From Neptunomonas concharum (GTDB taxonomy: Bacteria > Pseudomonadota > Gammaproteobacteria > Pseudomonadales > Balneatricaceae), in contig NZ_CP043869.1 of assembly GCF_008630635.1 (NCBI RefSeq), positions 434,001 to 498,000 on the forward strand: a DNA stretch of 64,000 nucleotides, given 5' to 3'. Below, piece by piece: positions 35,847 through 44,510 of this stretch. Made by a program: the position numbers and the translations under genes. The stretch's first letter is position 1. Every line of letters starts with the position of its first letter. Below the pieces are notes generated by a model that saw only the letters and a program-made list of their open reading frames with translations, searched no databases and was not told the origin of the DNA.

Positions 35847-35857
35847 AAGGAAAAATT

Positions 35858-36216
35858 TGGTGGAGGTGGCGGGTTTCGAACCCGCGTCCGCCAATCCGCT
35901 GCCATAAGATCTACATGTTTAGACTTCTCTATTGAGTTAACCCAGCACGACCCGAGAGTCAGGGTGTTTAGGGCGAGCCTTTTTAGTTTTAACCGTTCAG
36001 CTTAAGGCGAAGCTTCCGGGCGATTCTGTCTCGAATGACACCGCGAACCTCTGAGTTACAGACACCTCTGAGTGCGGCGCTAGCGGCCCTTAGGCTGCTA
36101 GAGCGTAGTTATCGTCGTTAGCAACTATAACTGTGTAGTAATGGATTTACGTGATTCACTACACTCACGACATGCACTTAAGGTTTTGTAACCGGCGTCG
36201 AAGCCATGTCACCCCC
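35858..36216 (-). ncRNA. ssrA: tmRNA (ssrA)
   Basis: Transfer-messenger RNA rescues stalled ribosomes by adding a degradation tag. The 5' end (GGGGGUGACAUGGCUUCGACG, at 36216 downwards) pairs with the 3' acceptor strand (CACCUCC-ACCA, at 35858 upwards) in a seven-bp stem. The T-arm GGGTTCGAAACCC (35869-35883 region) is complete and CCA is encoded. The tag frame (36122 down to 36090) reads ANDDNYALAA then UAA, a typical gammaproteobacterial tag. It is a one-piece form of ~359 nt, with smpB directly upstream on the same strand. Confidence 0.96.
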
Positions 36217-36228
36217 AAGTAGTCGGCC

Positions 36229-36258
36229 ATTATAGTGGTATGACCCTGCTTATGGAAA
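36229..36258 (-). promoter_or_regulatory. Sigma-70 promoter of ssrA
   Basis: On the minus strand a perfect TATAAT (36229-36234) stands 18 bases after TTTCCA (36253-36258). It lies 13 bases before the mature tmRNA 5' end, leaving a short leader to be trimmed by RNase P. Confidence 0.7.
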
Positions 36259-36271
36259 GAGGTTTCGTGAT

Positions 36272-36748
36272 TTAGTGTGCGGCCATGATGCGTTGTTTTT
36301 GGCGATCCCAGTCGCGGTTTTTCTCTGTCTCACGTTTGTCGTGCAGTTTTTTACCTTTTACCAGCGCGATTTCGCATTTTACGCGGCCTTGTTTCCAGTA
36401 AAGGCTCAGGGCAACGCAGGTGTAGCCTTTTGCTTCGATCGCACTTACAAGCCTGTCGATCTGCTTGCGGTGCAGTAGCAGCTTTCTATCCCGACGTGGT
36501 TCAGTCACAAAGTGAGTGCAGGCTTGGGTGAGTGGCGTCATATTGGCGCCGACCAGCCAGGCTTCTCCGTTTTTTATCACGACGTAAGAGTCAATGAGTT
36601 GGCAGCGACCTTCTCGCAGGCTCTTTACTTCCCAACCGGCGAGCGCAAGGCCAGCTTCAAGTTTTTCCTCGATGCTGTACTCGTATCGGGCGCGCTTGTT
36701 CTGGCAGATGGTGCTGCTGGTGTTTTGAGATTTTTTCTTTTTAGTCAT
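36272..36748 (-). CDS. smpB: SsrA-binding protein SmpB
   Basis: SmpB binds tmRNA and is needed for trans-translation. The 158-aa product has the conserved [29 protein letters not shown] opening. It also has [16 protein letters not shown] and the C-terminal tail [23 protein letters not shown], which enters the mRNA channel. It lies immediately upstream of ssrA on the same strand, a widespread pairing. The length and motifs are normal. Confidence 0.97.
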   Translation of the reverse strand: MTKKKKSQNTSSTICQNKRARYEYSIEEKLEAGLALAGWEVKSLREGRCQLIDSYVVIKNGEAWLVGANMTPLTQACTHFVTEPRRDRKLLLHRKQIDRLVSAIEAKGYTCVALSLYWKQGRVKCEIALVKGKKLHDKRETEKNRDWDRQKQRIMAAH

Positions 36749-36931
36749 AGGGCGCGATTATAGCGAGGTGTAAGGTTGTGAGGAAGCGGTCGTTTGCTTT
36801 TTGTTGGGGATGAATTGTACGTTTTTTTTACAGTTTTCTTCGACTAAAGTTGTCATCATGGGTAATTATGTGAACAATGCGCGCTTTCATTCATAAAACT
36901 TAGAAGAAAAGACGTTTAGTCTGAGACTTGT

Positions 36932-38299
36932 ATGCAAGAAAAATTATCTATCCATGGTGCATGGACGAGCCGTTGGATCTTTATCCTAGCGGCAACTGGC
37001 TCTGCAGTCGGACTAGGGAATATCTGGAAGTTTCCCTACATCACCGGTGAAAACGGTGGTGGTGCTTTTGTGTTGGTGTATCTCGTGTGTATTTTACTCG
37101 TGGGTATCCCAATCATGGTTTCTGAGGTTTTGATTGGGCGTCGTGGCCGTCAAAGCCCTATTAACTCGATGAAAGATGTGGCGGTAGAGTCCGGTCACAC
37201 AAGCCGCTGGTCGCTTGTTGGTTGGGTCGGTGCGCTAGCAGGTGTGATGATCTTTTCCTTTTATTCGGTTGTGGCTGGTTGGGTGCTTTACTATGTCGCG
37301 GGTATGGGGAATGGCGATTTTATCGATATCGGTAGCGAAATGGCCGGTAAACGTTTTGAAAGCTTACTGGGTGATCCTGAGACGTTGCTGATATGGCACT
37401 CGGCGTTTGTTGTGATGGTGATGGCAGTCGTTGCAGGAGGAGTTAATAAAGGCCTTGAGCGTGCAACGCGCATCATGATGCCCGCGCTGTTTGTTCTGTT
37501 ATTTATTTTGTTAGGTTATTCCATGACAACGGGGGCTTTTGGGCAAGGGTTTGATTTCTTGTTCCATTTTGATCCTTCTCAGCTCTCATGGAATGCTGTG
37601 TTGGTTGCTTTAGGTCACTCCTTCTTTACATTGTCACTAGGCATGGGTTCTATCATGGCATATGGCTCGTATATGCCTAAAAAAGCGAGTATCGGCGGCA
37701 CGGTATTGATGATCGCGCTGTTGGATACGTTAGTGGCTTTGGTTGCGGGATTAGCAATATTCCCAATCGTCTTTGCTAATCAGTTAGATCCTGGTGCAGG
37801 CCCTGGTTTGATGTTTATCACTCTACCTGTTGCCTTTGGTCAAATGCCAGGTGGCCATATTTTTGGCTTCTTGTTCTTTGTCTTAATTGCAGTGGCTGCT
37901 TGGACATCGGCGATCTCTTTGATGGAGCCTGCGGTAGCGTGGATGGTCGAGAAATTTGGCATTAAGCGTGTGCCGGCGTGTTCGATTTTGGGCTTGATTG
38001 TGTGGACGCTGGGTATTGCTTGCTTAGGTTCGTTCAACTTTATGGCAGATTTCAAGATTGCCGGGATGAACTTCTTTGACCTGATGGATTTTGCAACAGC
38101 CAATATCATGCTGCCGCTGGGTGGGTTGTTTATTGCGCTCTTTGCGGGTTGGAAAGTGAAGCAGACAATCCTCAAGAATGAGCTGTCTTTGCAGAATGAG
38201 CTTTGGTTCTATGCATGGTATGTAGCTATTCGCTATATTGCGCCGGTCGCGGTTGCAGCTATTTTCGCTCTAAATTTGTACAATAAGCTCGCAAGTTAG
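36932..38299 (+). CDS. Sodium-dependent transporter, NSS (SNF) family
   Basis: This 455-aa inner-membrane symporter has 11-12 helices. The N-terminus WTSRWIFILAATGSAVGLGNIWKFPYITGENGGGAF is the neurotransmitter:sodium symporter signature, with Na+- and substrate-binding unwound helix 1. GHSFFTLSLGMGSIMAYGSY is the helix-6 region. The substrate is probably an amino acid, although it cannot be named. It is unrelated to its neighbours ssrA-smpB (divergent) and ratA (16 bases downstream, same strand). Confidence 0.93.
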   Translation: MQEKLSIHGAWTSRWIFILAATGSAVGLGNIWKFPYITGENGGGAFVLVYLVCILLVGIPIMVSEVLIGRRGRQSPINSMKDVAVESGHTSRWSLVGWVGALAGVMIFSFYSVVAGWVLYYVAGMGNGDFIDIGSEMAGKRFESLLGDPETLLIWHSAFVVMVMAVVAGGVNKGLERATRIMMPALFVLLFILLGYSMTTGAFGQGFDFLFHFDPSQLSWNAVLVALGHSFFTLSLGMGSIMAYGSYMPKKASIGGTVLMIALLDTLVALVAGLAIFPIVFANQLDPGAGPGLMFITLPVAFGQMPGGHIFGFLFFVLIAVAAWTSAISLMEPAVAWMVEKFGIKRVPACSILGLIVWTLGIACLGSFNFMADFKIAGMNFFDLMDFATANIMLPLGGLFIALFAGWKVKQTILKNELSLQNELWFYAWYVAIRYIAPVAVAAIFALNLYNKLAS

Positions 38300-38314
38300 A
38301 GCGGAACGAAAATA

Positions 38315-38746
38315 ATGACCCAAGTAAATCGCAGTGCGCTGGTGCTACACAGCGCACAGCAGATGTTTGATATTGTCAACGATGTGAAAGCGTACCCGGA
38401 TTTTTTACCGTGGTGCGCTAGCACTGAGTTGTTGTGTGAAGATGATCAGAGCATGGAAGCCACGCTTCATCTTGCAAAAGCAGGATTGAAGTATAGCTTT
38501 ACGACCCTCAATCGATTATCGAGGCCTGATCGCATAGAGATTGAGCTGGTTGAAGGCCCGTTTTCTCGTTTAACCGGAGTCTGGACGTTTGAGGCTCTCA
38601 ATAGTGAGGCCTGCAAAGTGAGTTTAGATCTAGTGTTTGAATTTTCAGGCAAGTTGACCGGTATGGCGATGAGCAAAGTGTTTAATCAGGTAGCTACTAC
38701 ATTGGTGGATGCCTTTGTGCAGCGGGCGGAGCGTGTATATGGATAA
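38315..38746 (+). CDS. ratA: RatA, START/coenzyme-Q-binding family protein (COQ10-like)
   Basis: This 143-aa protein of the SRPBCC/polyketide-cyclase fold is called RatA in Escherichia coli, where it has been described as interfering with 70S assembly. Its relatives are COQ10-like ubiquinone binders. YPDFLPWCASTELL and FTTLNRLSRPDRIEIELVEGPFSRLTGVWTFE are family-typical. It overlaps rnfH by eight bases. The smpB-ratA-rnfH-bamE neighbourhood is conserved in gammaproteobacteria, except that an NSS transporter gene is inserted here. Confidence 0.94.
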   Translation: MTQVNRSALVLHSAQQMFDIVNDVKAYPDFLPWCASTELLCEDDQSMEATLHLAKAGLKYSFTTLNRLSRPDRIEIELVEGPFSRLTGVWTFEALNSEACKVSLDLVFEFSGKLTGMAMSKVFNQVATTLVDAFVQRAERVYG

Positions 38747-39047
38747 CCCTATTAATGTCGAGGTGGCTTTCGCCTTGCCTAAGCAGCAGCGGATTGTCGC
38801 ATTGCAGGTTGAAGAGGGCACAACGGCTTATCAGGCGGTTATTGCATCGGGTATTTGCCAGCAGTTTCCGCAAATTGATGCAGAGGCTGATCCTATGGGT
38901 ATTTTTGGTAAGGCGATCAAAGACCCAAAAGATACGGTACTGCGTGAAGGGCAGCGGGTAGAGATCTACCGCCCATTAATTGCTGATCCTAAAGAGGCGA
39001 GAGCAAAGCGGGCGGCGAAAATGAAGGCGCAAAAAGAAGCTCAGTAG
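38739..39047 (+). CDS. rnfH: RnfH family protein (RatB)
   Basis: This is a 102-aa ubiquitin-fold protein of unknown precise role. The frame opens at 38709, but the ATG at 38739 (MDNPINVEVAFALPKQQRI) matches the family start and overlaps the end of ratA. GIFGKAIKDPKDTVLREGQRVEIYRPLIADPKEARAKRAAK is the conserved C-terminus. Its stop abuts the stop of bamE on the other strand, with a hairpin straddling both. Confidence 0.93.
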   Translation: MDNPINVEVAFALPKQQRIVALQVEEGTTAYQAVIASGICQQFPQIDAEADPMGIFGKAIKDPKDTVLREGQRVEIYRPLIADPKEARAKRAAKMKAQKEAQ

Positions 39048-39061
39048 TTATTGAGCTTCTT
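39034..39061. terminator. Shared hairpin straddling the 3' ends of rnfH and bamE
   Basis: A perfect ten-bp stem, AAGAAGCTCA/TGAGCTTCTT, spans the adjoining stop codons. Its arms encode the last residues of rnfH on one strand and bamE on the other. It may terminate both convergent transcripts. Confidence 0.6.
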
Positions 39062-39386
39062 GTAAGCCTGCTGGTTTATAATCACCTGAGTAGTGGCTTA
39101 GCAAACCATCTTTGAAGAAAAGGGATAAATTGCCCTGAACGCGTGCATCCCAGCCTTTCTTGAATGTGTAAATATAGTCCCAGCGTTGCCCATTAAAGGT
39201 ATCCACCACCAGAGGCGTACCCATGAGGTACCGCACCTGGGAAGGTGTCATGCCGGGCTGAAGCTGGTCGATGGCTTCTTGGGAGATAATGTTACCCTGA
39301 GGGATGTCAATTTTGTAAACACCCGGAAAATCGGAGCAACCTGAGAGCATTGCGATAGTCGCAATGCAAATTAGAAACTTTCGCAT
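39048..39386 (-). CDS. bamE: Outer membrane assembly lipoprotein BamE
   Basis: BamE is a small lipoprotein of the BAM complex that inserts beta-barrel proteins into the outer membrane. It has 112 aa with lipoprotein signal and lipobox (CIATIAMLSGCSDF). The SmpA/OmlA-fold text is QLQPGMTPSQVRYLMGTPLVVDTFNGQRWDYIYTFKKG. It is transcribed divergently from fur across an 82-bp gap, and the order bamE/fur/recN is conserved in relatives. Confidence 0.95.
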   Translation of the reverse strand: MRKFLICIATIAMLSGCSDFPGVYKIDIPQGNIISQEAIDQLQPGMTPSQVRYLMGTPLVVDTFNGQRWDYIYTFKKGWDARVQGNLSLFFKDGLLSHYSGDYKPAGLQEAQ

Positions 39387-39468
39387 CTGTAAATGACTTC
39401 CACTTTCACGTGTAAATAAAGATAATACAGTCTAACATTCAGACGTCAGAATCAATAGAGTAAAGATT

Positions 39469-39894
39469 ATGTCCCTCGAAAATCAAGAGTTAAGAAAAGC
39501 GGGCCTTAAGGTGACGCTACCGCGCGTTAAAATTTACCAGATTCTGGAGAAGGCCGGAGAGGGTGATCATTTCAGTGCTGAAGATATCTACAAGCTGTTA
39601 ATGGAGCTGGGTGAAGATGTCGGTTTAGCCACGGTTTATCGTGTGTTAACTCAGTTTGAAGCGGCGGGCTTGGTTTCGCGACACCATTTCGAAGGTGGTC
39701 ACTCCGTGTTTGAGCTGGCTCGAGATGAAGATCATGACCATATCGTTTGTGTAAAGTGTGGCAAGGTGCGTGAGTTTGTCGATAACCAATTAATTCAGCG
39801 CCAAAATGAGATCGCCAAAGAGTTAGGCTTTACTATCACGGATCGCACCCTCTATCTTTACGGTCTGTGTACAGAAGGATGTGAAAAGAAATAG
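39469..39894 (+). CDS. fur: Ferric uptake regulator Fur
   Basis: Fur is the Fe2+-dependent repressor of iron-uptake genes, 141 aa. The winged helix contains LKVTLPRVKIYQILEKAG and LATVYRVLTQFEAAGLVSRHHFEGG, and the metal/dimer domain contains DHDHIVCVKCGKV, then CTEGCEKK. The family regulatory His and Cys residues are present. The gap to bamE is short and contains one GATAAT element, but I do not call a Fur box on that alone. The stop is three bases from the end of recN on the other strand. Confidence 0.97.
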   Translation: MSLENQELRKAGLKVTLPRVKIYQILEKAGEGDHFSAEDIYKLLMELGEDVGLATVYRVLTQFEAAGLVSRHHFEGGHSVFELARDEDHDHIVCVKCGKVREFVDNQLIQRQNEIAKELGFTITDRTLYLYGLCTEGCEKK

Positions 39895-39897
39895 GTT

Positions 39898-41568
39898 CTA
39901 CGTTTGTAGCCCTAACATCTCTTTCGCATGATCGATGGACCGTTGCGTAATATCAATACCGCCCAGCATGCGTGCGATCTCGTGTATACGATCGGCGCTT
40001 TTTAGCTGATTGATCTGGGTGTGAGTGTTTTCAGTTCCTGCTTGCTTGCTGACAAACAGATGCTGATCCCCCTGAGATGCAACTTGTGGTTGGTGGGTCA
40101 CACACATTATTTGTGAGCGCTGCCCAAGTTGTTTCAACATGCGTCCAACCACTTCAGCAATCGCGCCCCCAATTCCTACATCTACTTCATCGAAGATTAA
40201 GGTCGGTGTTGTTGAGGTTTGAGCGGTAATGACCTGAATAGCCAAACTGATACGAGATAGTTCCCCGCCTGAGGCAATACGGGCTAAAGGCCGAGCGGGC
40301 TGTCCTTTATTGGTTGAAATAAGGAACTCCACTTCTTCTAAACCGTTGGCCGTTGGTTTGTTGTATGGCGTTAGGTTGGCTATAAAACAAGCGGAGGTCA
40401 TGCCTAGCTGGTGGAGTTGTTCATCTATTAATGTGTTTAATTTCATCGCAGCCTGCTGGCGGGCATCGCTTAACGTGGTAGCTAGGCTGCGATACTCCGT
40501 TTCTAGTTGAGCGACTCTTGTGTGAAGTGTGTCTAAGGCCTCATCGGAATGATTAAGGTTGTCCAGCTCCTCTTGCAGTGTTTGGTGGAGTGCAGAGAGC
40601 GCTTCGGGGCGAATACGATGCTTGCGCGCAAGATCGTAAATAGTAGATAGCCGCTCCTCCACGTCTGATAAACGGTCTGGGTTGATTTCTATACGGTCTA
40701 AATAATGGCGTAGTTCATGATTGGCTTCTTCAATTTGGATTTGTGCACTATTGAGCAGTTCGCTAGCCTGAGTGAGTGAAGGTGACTGGCTTTTCAGTTC
40801 GCCTAGCAAATGCAATGCGTGATTCAGAAGTTGAGTACAGTTGTCACCGTCCCCTTCTGAGGTCAGTGCTAGCACTTGGTGGCCGTTGTGTAGAATATCG
40901 CCAGCCTCGCATAACTGCTTCTGTTCTGCTTCTAATTGTTCCAACTCGCCTTCAGTTAGCCCGAGCTGGTTTAGCTCTTCGACTTGATAGCTAAGTAGCT
41001 GGACTTTGGCTTGGTGTTCATCACTAAGATTGAGCAGGTTTTCCAGTCGCTCTTTTTCCTTTTGCCATAAGTGAAAATGCTGTCGTACCTGCTGCGCGAT
41101 GGGTGATAAAGCCGCAAATTGATCCAGAAGGGTGCGATGGTGGTCTTTTTTAAGTAGCTGTTGATGTTCGTGTTGGCCGTGAATAGCTATCAGATGTTCG
41201 CCGAGTGCCTTGAGCGAATTTAATGGGCAGGCTTGATTATTGATGTAGCTGCGAGACCGCCCTTCTTTGGTAATAACGCGGCGAATAATGCATTCGTTTT
41301 CCTCGTCAAGATCCATGTCTTGTTGTTTAAGCCACGCCTTGGCGTCCGGTAGCGCACTGATGTCAAAGCTGGCAATGATCTCGGCGCGTTCTGCACCATG
41401 TCGCACTGTCGCGCTGTCTGCTCGGTCACCTAGCGTGAGGCCAAGGGCATCAAGCATAATCGATTTGCCTGCGCCTGTTTCACCGCTAATAACGGTCATG
41501 CCTTGTTCCAGTTCTAGGTCGAGCGACTCAACAATAGCGTAGTTGCGAATGATCAATTGGGTCAGCAT
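39898..41568 (-). CDS. recN: DNA repair protein RecN
   Basis: RecN is an SMC-like ATPase in double-strand break repair. The 556-aa product has Walker A at the N-terminus (VISGETGAGKSIMLDALGLTLG) and a long coiled-coil middle. The C-terminal half holds the signature (LARIASGGELSRISLAIQ) and Walker B (TLIFDEVDVGIGGAIAEVVGRML). The length is normal. The gene is divergent from grpE with a 185-bp gap. No LexA box was identified with confidence. Confidence 0.97.
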   Translation of the reverse strand: MLTQLIIRNYAIVESLDLELEQGMTVISGETGAGKSIMLDALGLTLGDRADSATVRHGAERAEIIASFDISALPDAKAWLKQQDMDLDEENECIIRRVITKEGRSRSYINNQACPLNSLKALGEHLIAIHGQHEHQQLLKKDHHRTLLDQFAALSPIAQQVRQHFHLWQKEKERLENLLNLSDEHQAKVQLLSYQVEELNQLGLTEGELEQLEAEQKQLCEAGDILHNGHQVLALTSEGDGDNCTQLLNHALHLLGELKSQSPSLTQASELLNSAQIQIEEANHELRHYLDRIEINPDRLSDVEERLSTIYDLARKHRIRPEALSALHQTLQEELDNLNHSDEALDTLHTRVAQLETEYRSLATTLSDARQQAAMKLNTLIDEQLHQLGMTSACFIANLTPYNKPTANGLEEVEFLISTNKGQPARPLARIASGGELSRISLAIQVITAQTSTTPTLIFDEVDVGIGGAIAEVVGRMLKQLGQRSQIMCVTHQPQVASQGDQHLFVSKQAGTENTHTQINQLKSADRIHEIARMLGGIDITQRSIDHAKEMLGLQT

Positions 41569-41676
41569 GAGGATATTCCATACATGTGTATTTATACAGT
41601 GATTTATATATAGGTGATTTTAATCACGGGCGCAATCGTTATGGATCAGGGATTTGAAAAAAAATTTTAGGATGGG

Positions 41677-41701
41677 TTGATTTTTAAGGGTCCGGCCCCA
41701 T
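41677..41701 (+). promoter_or_regulatory. Candidate sigma-32 heat-shock promoter of grpE
   Basis: TTGATT (41677-41682) is followed after 13 bases by CCCCAT (41696-41701), fitting the sigma-32 pattern CTTGAA-N13-15-CCCCAT. It lies ~52 bases before the grpE ATG. Confidence 0.55.
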
Positions 41702-41753
41702 CAATACGGCAATCTTTAAAGTTAACTATGCCCGCTTGAATTGGAGACTCCCA

Positions 41754-42365
41754 ATGGCAAATGAGCAGACTAAGCCAAGTGATCAGCCTGAAATGGCGGA
41801 TCTTGATATCAATGCGACAGACGCTACGACTAACGAAGCGGATGTTGTGAATAATGAACCCTCAACTGAAAGCGAGGTTTCAGAGGAAGCCGCTTTGATA
41901 GCCGATCTGGAAAAGCAGCTGGTGGCAGCGCAAGAAGAAGCAGCGAGTTTGAAAGATCAAATGTTACGTGCCGCTGCGGATGTTCAAAATGCACGTCGTC
42001 GTGCGGAGCAGGATGTCGAAAAAGCACATAAATTTGGTACAGAAAAATTTGCCGCAGAAATGCTACCAATCATCGATAGTTTGGAACGTGCGCTAGAGGC
42101 GTGCAAACCCGATGATGAAGCGACTAAGGCGCTACGCGATGGTGTAGAAATGACCTATGGCATGTTTGTTTCTGGGCTCGCCAAGTTCAATGTCGAGCAA
42201 GTGAACCCGGAAGGGGAGTCGTTTAATCCGGAATTACACCAAGCGATGTCAATGATTGATGTACCGGACGCGCAACCAAATACAGTTGTAGGTGTTATGC
42301 AAAAGGGTTACAGCCTGAATGGACGCTTGATTCGCCCAGCGATGGTTATGGTGGCAAAAGGTTAA
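41754..42365 (+). CDS. grpE: Nucleotide exchange factor GrpE
   Basis: GrpE releases ADP from DnaK. The frame opens with TTG at 41736, but the ATG at 41754, with GGAG eight bases upstream, gives MANEQTKPSDQPEMADLDIN and 203 aa. An acidic, disordered N-terminus is followed by the dimerising helix (ADVQNARRRAEQDVEKAHKFG) and the beta-wing domain ending GYSLNGRLIRPAMVMVAKG. It is followed by dnaK, which has its own heat-shock promoter. Confidence 0.97.
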   Translation: MANEQTKPSDQPEMADLDINATDATTNEADVVNNEPSTESEVSEEAALIADLEKQLVAAQEEAASLKDQMLRAAADVQNARRRAEQDVEKAHKFGTEKFAAEMLPIIDSLERALEACKPDDEATKALRDGVEMTYGMFVSGLAKFNVEQVNPEGESFNPELHQAMSMIDVPDAQPNTVVGVMQKGYSLNGRLIRPAMVMVAKG

Positions 42366-42382
42366 AAAACCGTATTAAAAGC

Positions 42383-42410
42383 CTTGAAATTGTACGAAAC
42401 GTATCCATAT
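42383..42410 (+). promoter_or_regulatory. Sigma-32 heat-shock promoter of dnaK
   Basis: CTTGAAA (42383-42389), a 14-base spacer and TCCATAT (42404-42410) match the heat-shock consensus CTTGAAA-N11-16-CCCATNT at all but one fixed base. It lies 70 bp before dnaK. Confidence 0.8.
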
Positions 42411-42480
42411 ACAAGGCAAGCGGTTTTAAAACAGATTTTTAGCCCGTCCAATCGGGTAACGAATATCGGAGTGAGTAGAC

Positions 42481-44397
42481 ATGGGTAAAATTATTGGTAT
42501 CGATTTAGGAACCACCAACTCTTGTGTTGCGGTTCTTGATGGTGACAAAACGCGCGTTATCGAAAACGCAGAGGGTGATCGTACAACCCCTTCCATCATC
42601 GCTTATACAGATGACGAAACGTTAGTTGGTCAGTCAGCTAAGCGTCAGGCTGTTACAAACCCTCATAATACGCTGTTTGCTATTAAGCGCTTGATCGGCC
42701 GTCGTTTTAAAGATGACGTGGTCCAGAAAGATATTAGCATGGTGCCTTATAAAATTATCGAAGCAGACAATGGTGACGCTTGGGTAGAAGTCAAAGGCAA
42801 TAAAATGGCACCGCCTCAGATCTCTGCTGAGATTCTGAAAAAAATGAAGAAAACAGCAGAAGACTATTTAGGTGAAGAAGTGACGGGCGCGGTAATCACA
42901 GTACCTGCTTACTTCAACGATTCTCAGCGTCAGGCAACGAAAGATGCTGGTAAAATTGCGGGCCTAGACGTTAAACGTATTATCAACGAGCCAACAGCTG
43001 CGGCACTGGCTTACGGTATGGATCAATCCAAAGGCGATAAAACAATCGCTGTATACGATTTAGGTGGTGGTACATTCGATATCTCTATCATCGAAATCGC
43101 TGATGTTGATGGCGAGCACCAGTTTGAAGTATTGGCTACCAACGGTGACACATTCCTTGGTGGTGAAGATTTCGATATGCGCTTGATCGAATACTTGGCA
43201 GCTGAGTTTAAGAAAGAGTCTGGCATTGATCTGCACAACGATCCTCTGGCACTACAGCGTCTGAAAGAAGCGGCAGAGAAAGCAAAAGTTGAGCTATCTA
43301 CTGCGCAATCTACAGACGTAAACCTGCCATACATTACGGCTGATGCAACAGGTCCTAAGCACCTTAATGTGAAAATTACGCGTGCAAAACTAGAGTCGTT
43401 GGTTGAAGAGCTGGTTACTAATTCAATCAATCCATGCCGTACAGCATTGAAAGATGCCGGTTTGAGTGCTTCAGACATTGATGAAGTAATTCTGGTGGGT
43501 GGTCAGACGCGTATGCCATTGGTTCAGCAAGTTGTTGCTGACTTCTTTGGCAAAGAAGCACGTAAAGATGTTAACCCGGATGAAGCGGTTGCTGTCGGTG
43601 CGGCGATTCAGGGCGCGGTACTGTCTGGTGATGTGAAAGATGTCTTGTTGCTTGACGTTACGCCACTGACCTTGGGTATCGAAACCATGGGTGGTGTTGC
43701 AACAGCACTGATTGAGAAGAACACAACGATTCCTACTAAGAAATCTCAGATCTTCTCAACAGCGGATGACAACCAGAACGCAGTAACGATTCACGTTGTT
43801 CAAGGTGAGCGTAAGCAGGCTTCTCAGAATAAATCGTTGGGTCGCTTTGACTTGGCTGATATTCCTCCAGCGCCACGTGGTGTTCCACAGATCGAAGTAA
43901 CCTTCGACTTGGATGCCAACGGTATCCTTAATGTATCAGCTAAGGATAAAGCAACGGGTAAAGAACAGTCGATCATCATTAAAGCTTCTTCTGGTTTGAG
44001 TGATGAAGAGATCGAGCAAATGGTTCGTGACGCAGAAGCCAATGCGGATGCTGATAAACAGTTTGAAGAACTGACCCAAGCGCGCAACCAAGGTGATGCG
44101 ATGGTTCACTCTGCGAAGAAAACCCTTAAAGAAGCCGGCGATAAAGCGACGGCTGAAGAAACAACGGCTATTGAAGGCGCGATTGCAGCACTGGAAGAAG
44201 CCTTGAAGGGTGATGATAAAGCAGAGATCGACAGCAAAACTGAGGCATTAACAGAAGCGGTTTCTGGCTTGGCTCAGAAGATGTATGCCGAAGCGGCACA
44301 GCAGGCTGAAGCGGGTGATGCTGCAGAAGCATCAGGCAGCGCTGCGGATGATGCTGTTGATGCTGAGTTCGAAGAAGTGAAGGATGACAAGAAGTAA
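42481..44397 (+). CDS. dnaK: Molecular chaperone DnaK (Hsp70)
   Basis: This is the main Hsp70, 638 aa, working with DnaJ and GrpE. The ATPase domain starts [21 protein letters not shown]. It includes [21 protein letters not shown] and [16 protein letters not shown], and the linker [12 protein letters not shown] follows. The substrate-binding domain and the lid come next, and the protein ends in the conserved [10 protein letters not shown]-type tail. The length is normal. Two GC-rich hairpins separate it from dnaJ. Confidence 0.99.
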   Translation: MGKIIGIDLGTTNSCVAVLDGDKTRVIENAEGDRTTPSIIAYTDDETLVGQSAKRQAVTNPHNTLFAIKRLIGRRFKDDVVQKDISMVPYKIIEADNGDAWVEVKGNKMAPPQISAEILKKMKKTAEDYLGEEVTGAVITVPAYFNDSQRQATKDAGKIAGLDVKRIINEPTAAALAYGMDQSKGDKTIAVYDLGGGTFDISIIEIADVDGEHQFEVLATNGDTFLGGEDFDMRLIEYLAAEFKKESGIDLHNDPLALQRLKEAAEKAKVELSTAQSTDVNLPYITADATGPKHLNVKITRAKLESLVEELVTNSINPCRTALKDAGLSASDIDEVILVGGQTRMPLVQQVVADFFGKEARKDVNPDEAVAVGAAIQGAVLSGDVKDVLLLDVTPLTLGIETMGGVATALIEKNTTIPTKKSQIFSTADDNQNAVTIHVVQGERKQASQNKSLGRFDLADIPPAPRGVPQIEVTFDLDANGILNVSAKDKATGKEQSIIIKASSGLSDEEIEQMVRDAEANADADKQFEELTQARNQGDAMVHSAKKTLKEAGDKATAEETTAIEGAIAALEEALKGDDKAEIDSKTEALTEAVSGLAQKMYAEAAQQAEAGDAAEASGSAADDAVDAEFEEVKDDKK

Positions 44398-44433
44398 GCT
44401 AAGCGCTTGCCCTTGTAAACACTAAAGTGTGGC

Positions 44434-44480
44434 AGCGCGGGCGTCAGCCCGCGTTGTCGTGTCCGGCTCCCGGAGGGAGC
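44434..44480 (+). terminator. Tandem GC-rich hairpins between dnaK and dnaJ
   Basis: CGCGGGC-GTCA-GCCCGCG (44436-44453) is followed by GCTCCC-GGA-GGGAGC (44466-44480), with no good U-run after either. They may partially terminate or protect the dnaK message, lowering dnaJ relative to dnaK. Confidence 0.5.
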
Positions 44481-44510
44481 TAACCGCTCAAACTGACAAG
44501 ATCCGGATAT

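Noticed and set aside
35712-35894. 60-codon minus-strand ORF across the ssrA 3' end
   Set aside because: Its first codons are the tmRNA acceptor and T-arm sequence, and it is antisense to the toxin remnant.
39387-39468. Fur box in the bamE-fur gap
   Set aside because: Only one GATAAT hexamer is present. The rest does not match the 19-base consensus well enough.
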